In this document: positions 49,102 through 49,725 of the stretch, one piece after another | Layout: each line of letters starts with the position of its first letter | Numbering within the stretch: the first letter of the stretch is position 1 | NCBI RefSeq assembly: GCF_000741285.1 | Contig: NZ_JGZE01000021.1 | Coordinates: 51 to 49,775 of the forward strand | Direction: 5' to 3' | Origin: Bifidobacterium mongoliense DSM 21395 | GTDB taxonomy: Bacteria > Actinomycetota > Actinomycetes > Actinomycetales > Bifidobacteriaceae | DNA length: 49,725 bases | Made by a program: the position numbers and the translations under genes | Notes under the pieces: generated by a model | Seen by the model: only the letters and a program-made list of their open reading frames with translations | What the model was told of the DNA's origin: nothing | Databases searched by the model: none

Positions 49102-49163
49102 GGACCGATCGGACAATTGGACTAACCGGACTAACCGGACCAATCGGCCCGACCGGACTAACC
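49102..49163 (+). repeat. 9-bp tandem array, about seven units
   Basis: Consensus GGACTAACC (exact at 49119, 49128 and 49155), with variants GGACCGATC, GGACCAATC and GGCCCGACC. Related nonamers GGACCGCTC and GGACCAGTC occur at 49051 and 49060. Confidence 0.8.
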
Positions 49164-49264
49164 GACTTGCCCTGCCCGGTCGGTGTGGTTGGTGAGGTCG
49201 GTGTTCGTGGAGTTCGGGGTTGGACATGATGGGCGTGGTCGGAAAATGGAACGTTGCATCTCGT

Positions 49265-49515
49265 ATCCGTAAGACAAGTCGGGGGATAGCGAAAAACAAC
49301 CGCGGAATATGGCCCCTCGTTTTTTGTATCACCCGACTTGTCTTAGTGAATCGGCGACTCTTGTGCGGCAATCGTCGACTTGTGCCACTGAACCGTCGAT
49401 CCTTGTCACCCAATCGTCGACTTGTATGACCGAATCTCCGATCCTCGTCAACCCATCGTCCATTTTCTGCGGCAATCGTGGTTCAGCATGTGTGAATCGG
49501 GGACTAGTACAGAAC
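49265..49515 (+). repeat. 21-bp tandem array, about twelve units, with inverted units
   Basis: Unit starts: 49328, 49349, 49370, 49391, 49412, 49433, 49454, 49474 and 49495, consensus AATCGTCGACTTGTG followed by a variable end; one unit is 20 bp. Three more diverged units precede them from 49265. The earliest contains the motif inverted: TAAGACAAGTCGGG (49270-49283) is a perfect 14-bp complement of 49332-49345. The array stops at the edge of the IS-like sequence. Confidence 0.75.
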
Positions 49516-49524
49516 AAGCGGGGT

Positions 49525-49725
49525 CTATCTCATTAAGTGTGTGACTGGCGGTTTTCGTTGCTGTTCCTTGCCGTCCGGCCAGCGGTCGGCGAAGGTGATG
49601 GCGAACGCGTTCAACGCGGGCTTCCATCGTGTCACCCATCGTACCTGGCCCTTGCCTGTGGGGTCGAGCGAACGCACGGTCAGGTGGAGGCATTTCAATG
49701 CGGCCCGCCCGCCCAAGGAAGTGCC
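49525..49725 (-). CDS. IS256-like transposase, C-terminal fragment cut by window edge
   Basis: 66 residues up to a stop at 49525-49527; the frame stays open to the right edge, so the gene begins outside. The segment AALKCLHLTVRSLDPTGKGQ...RWKPALNAFAITFADRWPD matches the C-terminal pattern of mutator-type (IS256 family) DDE transposases, where a Leu/Tyr-rich stretch is followed by W-x-x-ALN-x-FAI-x-F-x-x-R. The catalytic residues are outside the window. The DNA just past the stop (about 49516-49545) should contain the element's terminal inverted repeat. Confidence 0.6.
   Translation of the reverse strand, partial: GTSLGGRAALKCLHLTVRSLDPTGKGQVRWVTRWKPALNAFAITFADRWPDGKEQQRKPPVTHLMR

Larger units (their letters stand above)
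48492..49524. other. Repeat-rich intergenic island between ldh and IS element
   Basis: About 1 kb with no gene I can support. It holds a 12-bp array (48504-48609), a long hairpin (48716-48754), a hexamer array (48751-48792), G+T-rich direct repeats (48798-48913), a 25-bp-period pair (48993-49036), a 9-bp A+C-rich array (49102-49163) and a 21-bp array (49265-49515). Open frames here (for example minus strand 48640-49413) are compositionally biased translations of the repeats. Confidence 0.75.

Noticed and set aside
48848..49195. 115-codon plus-strand frame with TNRTNRTNR repeats
   Set aside because: Arises from the 9-bp array; composition is unlike a protein and no start signal is visible.
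48640..49413. 257-codon open frame on the minus strand in the repeat island
   Set aside because: Its sequence is a biased read-out of the hexamer, 9-bp and 21-bp arrays (AYAYAYEYEY, RLVRLVRL, SRRLPHKSRRF), with no ribosome binding site or family resemblance. Kept only as a finding about repeat periods.

Overview
The window looks like a core chromosomal segment of a Bifidobacterium. It is GC-rich and carries actinobacterial traits (SepF/Wag31-type division genes, a PriA-like HisA, two DivIVA-domain proteins). The gene order ftsZ-sepF-yggT-divIVA-lspA-rluA-type-dnaE and the order hisD-hisC-hisB-(hypothetical)-hisH-hisA-glnA are what I expect from bifidobacteria. The species cannot be fixed by reading alone. 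No tRNA, rRNA, CRISPR array or prophage was seen.

Layout. 1-4831: a DivIVA-domain protein cut by the left edge, a frameshifted membrane-anchored alpha/beta hydrolase, recO and uppS. 4832-12132: a sugar-uptake locus with LacI-type operators, a lipoprotein binding protein, two LplB/YtcP-type permeases, a LacI-family regulator and a cytoplasmic GH32 fructosidase. No ATPase is encoded, so a shared one must be used. The binding-protein/permease gap holds an RNA segment that can fold in two mutually exclusive ways, and the first permease has lost its normal C-terminus through a 16-bp tandem duplication. 12139-19268 (minus strand): a thiamine operon under a TPP riboswitch, thiM - thiE/thiC fusion - thiD - thiD/tenA fusion - YkoF-like thiamine-binding protein. 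It combines de novo pyrimidine synthesis (ThiC), pyrimidine and thiazole salvage (TenA, ThiM) and coupling (ThiE). Every internal gap has a hairpin.

19530-31669: glyS, dusB, then the division block (ftsZ, sepF, yggT, divIVA/wag31), lspA, a pseudouridine synthase, a small membrane protein on the minus strand and dnaE. 31721-32644 is a minus-strand SDR epimerase. 32780-38457 is a histidine operon (hisD, hisC, hisB, an acidic unknown, hisH, hisA), followed by glnA with a strong terminator. 39984-45698 (minus): an RsmC-like methyltransferase, hrpA and a membrane-anchored actinobacterial extracellular-domain protein. 45792-48491: hflX and ldh.

48492-49725 is the accessory edge. It is about 1 kb of tandem repeats with periods of 12, 6, 9 and 21 bp plus a long hairpin, running into the 3' end of an IS256-like transposase cut by the right edge. 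The least explained parts of the window are this repeat island, the switch-like RNA at 6848-6900, the thi-operon hairpins, the 11-residue repeats of DivIVA, and several possible leaderless genes.
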